Virus record (IMG/VR): IMGVR_UViG_3300021410_000052
Coordinates: 1-46,020 of that record
Direction: 5' to 3' (one strand)
Origin: a virus
DNA length: 46,020 bases
The notes below the pieces were generated by a model. The model made no database searches, had not been told where the DNA came from, and worked only from the letters and a program-made list of their open reading frames with translations. The translations under genes and the position numbers were made by a program. Below, piece by piece: positions 43,997 to 46,020 of the stretch (positions are counted from its first letter, which is position 1; each line of letters begins with the position of its first letter).

Positions 43997-44424
43997 GCGC
44001 GCACTGGCCTCGTGACCTGTGCCAACGTTGCCAGCACCCGGTCCAGATCCGCCATGCTGCGCAACGCGAAACAGACAAGGTCTGCCTTGCCGAGTTGCAT
44101 CATGTCCTCAAGCGCCGAGTGCCGCCCATACTTCTTCTCGCCCGTCTTGCCGACGGTCTGGTACAGCTTTGACGCGGGCGAGGGGGTGAACGGAATGCTG
44201 CCATCCAGAAGGTCCCTCACGAAGTCCTGTCTGACCCAGAGGTTGGCGGGGGACTTGTCGCCCTTCTCGAACATCAGCTCAACCAGCGCGCCGTCGGAGG
44301 ATCGCATCGAATAGCGGTTCGCGTAGCTCTTCTGGTGGCCTTTGGAATGCTCCTTCGCCTCGCGGTCGAGCCGCATGACGATGGCTCGTTTCAGGTTCGT
44401 CAGATCGATCTCGGGTATGCTCAT
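43993..44424 (-). CDS. Unknown protein inside the type I restriction operon
   Basis: A 143-residue basic protein that I do not recognise. Segments: [56 protein letters not shown], and [20 protein letters not shown] with [16 protein letters not shown] at the end. The NLWVR and YGRHSAL parts look like a conserved alpha/beta domain. Its stop overlaps the hsdR start, so it is translated with hsdR and probably contributes to restriction or its control. No nuclease or methylase motif is visible. Confidence 0.7.
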
Positions 44425-44469
44425 GCGGTTTGACCTCGAAAATGGGTGGGATGAATGATGCCGGCCCGA

Positions 44470-44859
44470 CTACTCGAAATTCTGTTGCAGCAATTCTGCT
44501 TCGGCGTTCGTCAGTCCGGCAATCTTGTTGTGGGCATGCTTGTAGAGCTTGCGGGCCAGGCCGACGATTGGTGTGTCCTGCGTGCTGTCCCGATGCGGCG
44601 CGATCTCGTTGAGGCCGAAGTTGCCGGAATTCACACGCTGATCGATGCGGACGGTGATCGCCGGTTTTGGGCCGCCAGGGTCAATCGCAGTGACGGTTCC
44701 CTTGCCCCACAACCCGACGCCGCCCTGCGTTTCGGATGACCAAAGGAAAACCTCCGACCCGACCCGAATGTCCCGCCCGCCATACATCGGGCGCTCCTCG
44801 ATGCGAATATGCTCGTCGGCTAGCGAGGTGATCGGAGCGGTCTTGGCGATGAACGGCAT
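44470..44859 (-). CDS. EVE/PUA-like small protein inside the type I restriction operon
   Basis: A 129-residue protein with a pattern resembling the EVE (PUA-like) fold: VGSEVFLWSSETQGGVGLWG then GKGTVTAID and ITVRIDQR, ending GLTNAEAELL. EVE-type domains can bind modified bases such as methylcytosine and often occur with restriction proteins. That likeness is from pattern only. The gene is 16 bases downstream of hsdS and 45 bases upstream of the next gene, so it is a member of the operon. It could direct the restriction complex to modified DNA, or control it. Confidence 0.55.
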   Translation of the reverse strand: MPFIAKTAPITSLADEHIRIEERPMYGGRDIRVGSEVFLWSSETQGGVGLWGKGTVTAIDPGGPKPAITVRIDQRVNSGNFGLNEIAPHRDSTQDTPIVGLARKLYKHAHNKIAGLTNAEAELLQQNFE

Positions 44860-44875
44860 GGCCGATCTCCTTGTG

Positions 44876-46020
44876 TCAGGCTGTGATTGCGACAGGTTGC
44901 TCGGTCTTGGCCACCCGCAACTCCCCCGACATCAGGCGCGGCAGCAGGAGGTCGCGGGTCTGGGCGAGGGTGCGGGATTCGAGTTCGTTCTTGGCGATGC
45001 GCTCGTAGAGCGGCTTCGTGATGGCATCGAAGGCGTGCAGCACGGGGTCCGTTGCGACCACCACGGGCAGCGGGCGGAAGTTGGCCTTGCTGATCTCCTG
45101 GAAGGTCGAGCCGTTCGCCTTGGCGAGGATCGCTTCCATGTTCTCCAGCGTCCAGAGCCAAGCAAAGACGTTGGACAACCGCTTGTCGCAGATCATGCCG
45201 ATGAAGCCCTGATTGATCGCCACAGGCACCTCAGCGATGGCGAGGTAGCCAATCGGCGCGCGGGACGACAGCAGCAGCGACCCCACGGGCAGCAGACCCG
45301 AGCTGATCTTCGCGAGGCCCGCCGCGGTGATCGACCGGGAGGTTTCGAGCAGGACGGGCGCGGCAAGCGTGGACAGGTCCTTCGGCGTGGCCCAGTTGAT
45401 GCCTCCGTCCCAGAAATCCGGTTCCTTGGTGCTGGGGGTCGATCCGCCGACAACGCGCACCTCGTCGCCGATGGTCGAAGCCTCCCACCCCTCCGGCTTG
45501 CCCTCGGCGTCGAGGCGGTCGGGGAAGAGGGACCAGAGGTCGGGGGAGAGGTAGGGGGGGCGGCCTTCCATCCTGGCGCGGGTGGGGCCGAAGTCGACGA
45601 ACCAGTCGCGGAACAGCGCCCGCGCCATGGCCTCAAGCTTGGCGTTCATCTTCCGGTTCAGCTCGATCTTGTCATCCAGCGCGCCGAGAGTGGCGGCAAT
45701 CGCGCGTTGTTCGGGGAGCGAAATATGGGGGACCGGCAGCCCTCTGATCGTGGGCATGTTCAGCCGTTCGGCCACGGTGCCGTCGCGAAAACCCATGATA
45801 TGCCGATGAAGCACCGGCGAGTTGAGCCAAAGTCTCAAGAACCGGGTATCGATCTTGTCGGATGGCCTTATCAGCACCATCCGTTGGCCGAGGCAGACAC
45901 GTACGCCTCTCGGGACCTCGGCTGCGAGCCCGAAATAGGTCCCCTCGCGACTGTAGAGAATGTCGCCGAAGCGCGGTTCGGCTCGTGCAATGCGCTCCTG
46001 ATAGGTTTCCTCGCTGACGT
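44876..46020 (-). CDS. hsdS: Type I restriction specificity subunit S (5' end beyond window)
   Basis: The frame is open from 44876 to the window edge (about 381 residues), so the true start lies to the right. Two target-recognition segments are seen: the end of the first (PTIRGLPVPHISLPEQRAIA, followed by the central coiled-coil helix LDDKIELNRKMNAKLEAMA) and the second (WEASTIGDEVRVVGGSTPST through PLPVVVATDPVLHAFDAITK), then the last conserved helix region with TRDLLLPRLMSGEL. HsdS sets the DNA sequence recognised by the methylase and restriction complex. Confidence 0.92.
   Translation of the reverse strand, partial: VSEETYQERIARAEPRFGDILYSREGTYFGLAAEVPRGVRVCLGQRMVLIRPSDKIDTRFLRLWLNSPVLHRHIMGFRDGTVAERLNMPTIRGLPVPHISLPEQRAIAATLGALDDKIELNRKMNAKLEAMARALFRDWFVDFGPTRARMEGRPPYLSPDLWSLFPDRLDAEGKPEGWEASTIGDEVRVVGGSTPSTKEPDFWDGGINWATPKDLSTLAAPVLLETSRSITAAGLAKISSGLLPVGSLLLSSRAPIGYLAIAEVPVAINQGFIGMICDKRLSNVFAWLWTLENMEAILAKANGSTFQEISKANFRPLPVVVATDPVLHAFDAITKPLYERIAKNELESRTLAQTRDLLLPRLMSGELRVAKTEQPVAITA

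Overview
The window is high-GC alphaproteobacterial DNA, most likely from a Rhodobacterales (Rhodobacter/Paracoccus-type) chromosome or large replicon. This rests on strong G/C-ending codon use, gene-transfer-agent (GTA)-type tail proteins (DUF2460, DUF2163, NlpC/P60, TIM-barrel 'megatron', DUF2793) and small DUF families that I associate with that order. The assignment is inference; no rRNA or other phylogenetic marker is present, and I saw no tRNA.

Layout. (1) 1-5.96 kb is a defence cluster: the C-terminal end of a probable DrmA helicase, DrmB (DUF1998), a NERD-nuclease/UvrD-type helicase, a convergent Dcm-type cytosine-5 methyltransferase and a Vsr endonuclease. It resembles class 2 DISARM, with a NERD helicase standing where the DrmC PLD nuclease is usually found. 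(2) 6.0-7.7 kb is a three-gene plus-strand operon of unknown role around a DUF4236-TPR protein. (3) 7.7-36.7 kb is a nearly complete siphophage morphogenesis region, almost all on the minus strand. In transcription order it holds two ParB-methyltransferase fusions and a small membrane protein, a YjhX-YjhQ toxin-antitoxin pair, a plus-strand block of small genes ending in a DUF3489 gene, TerS, TerL, gpW, portal, S49 protease with nested scaffold, gpD, major capsid, connectors, tail tube, frameshifted tail chaperones, tape measure, GTA-type tail tip, DUF2793 fibre, and a lysis cassette (TM protein, M15 endolysin, nested spanins). I find no integrase, repressor or replication gene. (4) 36.7-37.2 kb is non-coding with short repeats. 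(5) 37.2-40.7 kb is a lower-GC three-gene ABC-3C/Lamassu-like operon (PD-(D/E)XK effector, middle component, Rad50-like ATPase). (6) 40.9-46.0 kb is a type I restriction operon (hsdS partial, two unusual small genes, hsdR).

How it works together. Three nuclease-based defence modules flank a phage particle module that carries its own two DNA methyltransferases and an addiction pair. The head genes are lambda-like and the tail tip is RcGTA-like, so the element is a chimera. Gene expression uses several compact devices visible in the sequence: ATGA/TGATG couplings throughout, an in-frame internal start with a strong Shine-Dalgarno for the scaffold, a canonical A AAA AAC slippery heptamer for the tail chaperone, and Rz1 nested out of frame in Rz. 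The less familiar parts are the DISARM-like variant with NERD helicase and Vsr, the EVE/PUA-like and unknown proteins inside the type I operon, and the plus-strand membrane-protein moron inside the tail-tip operon.
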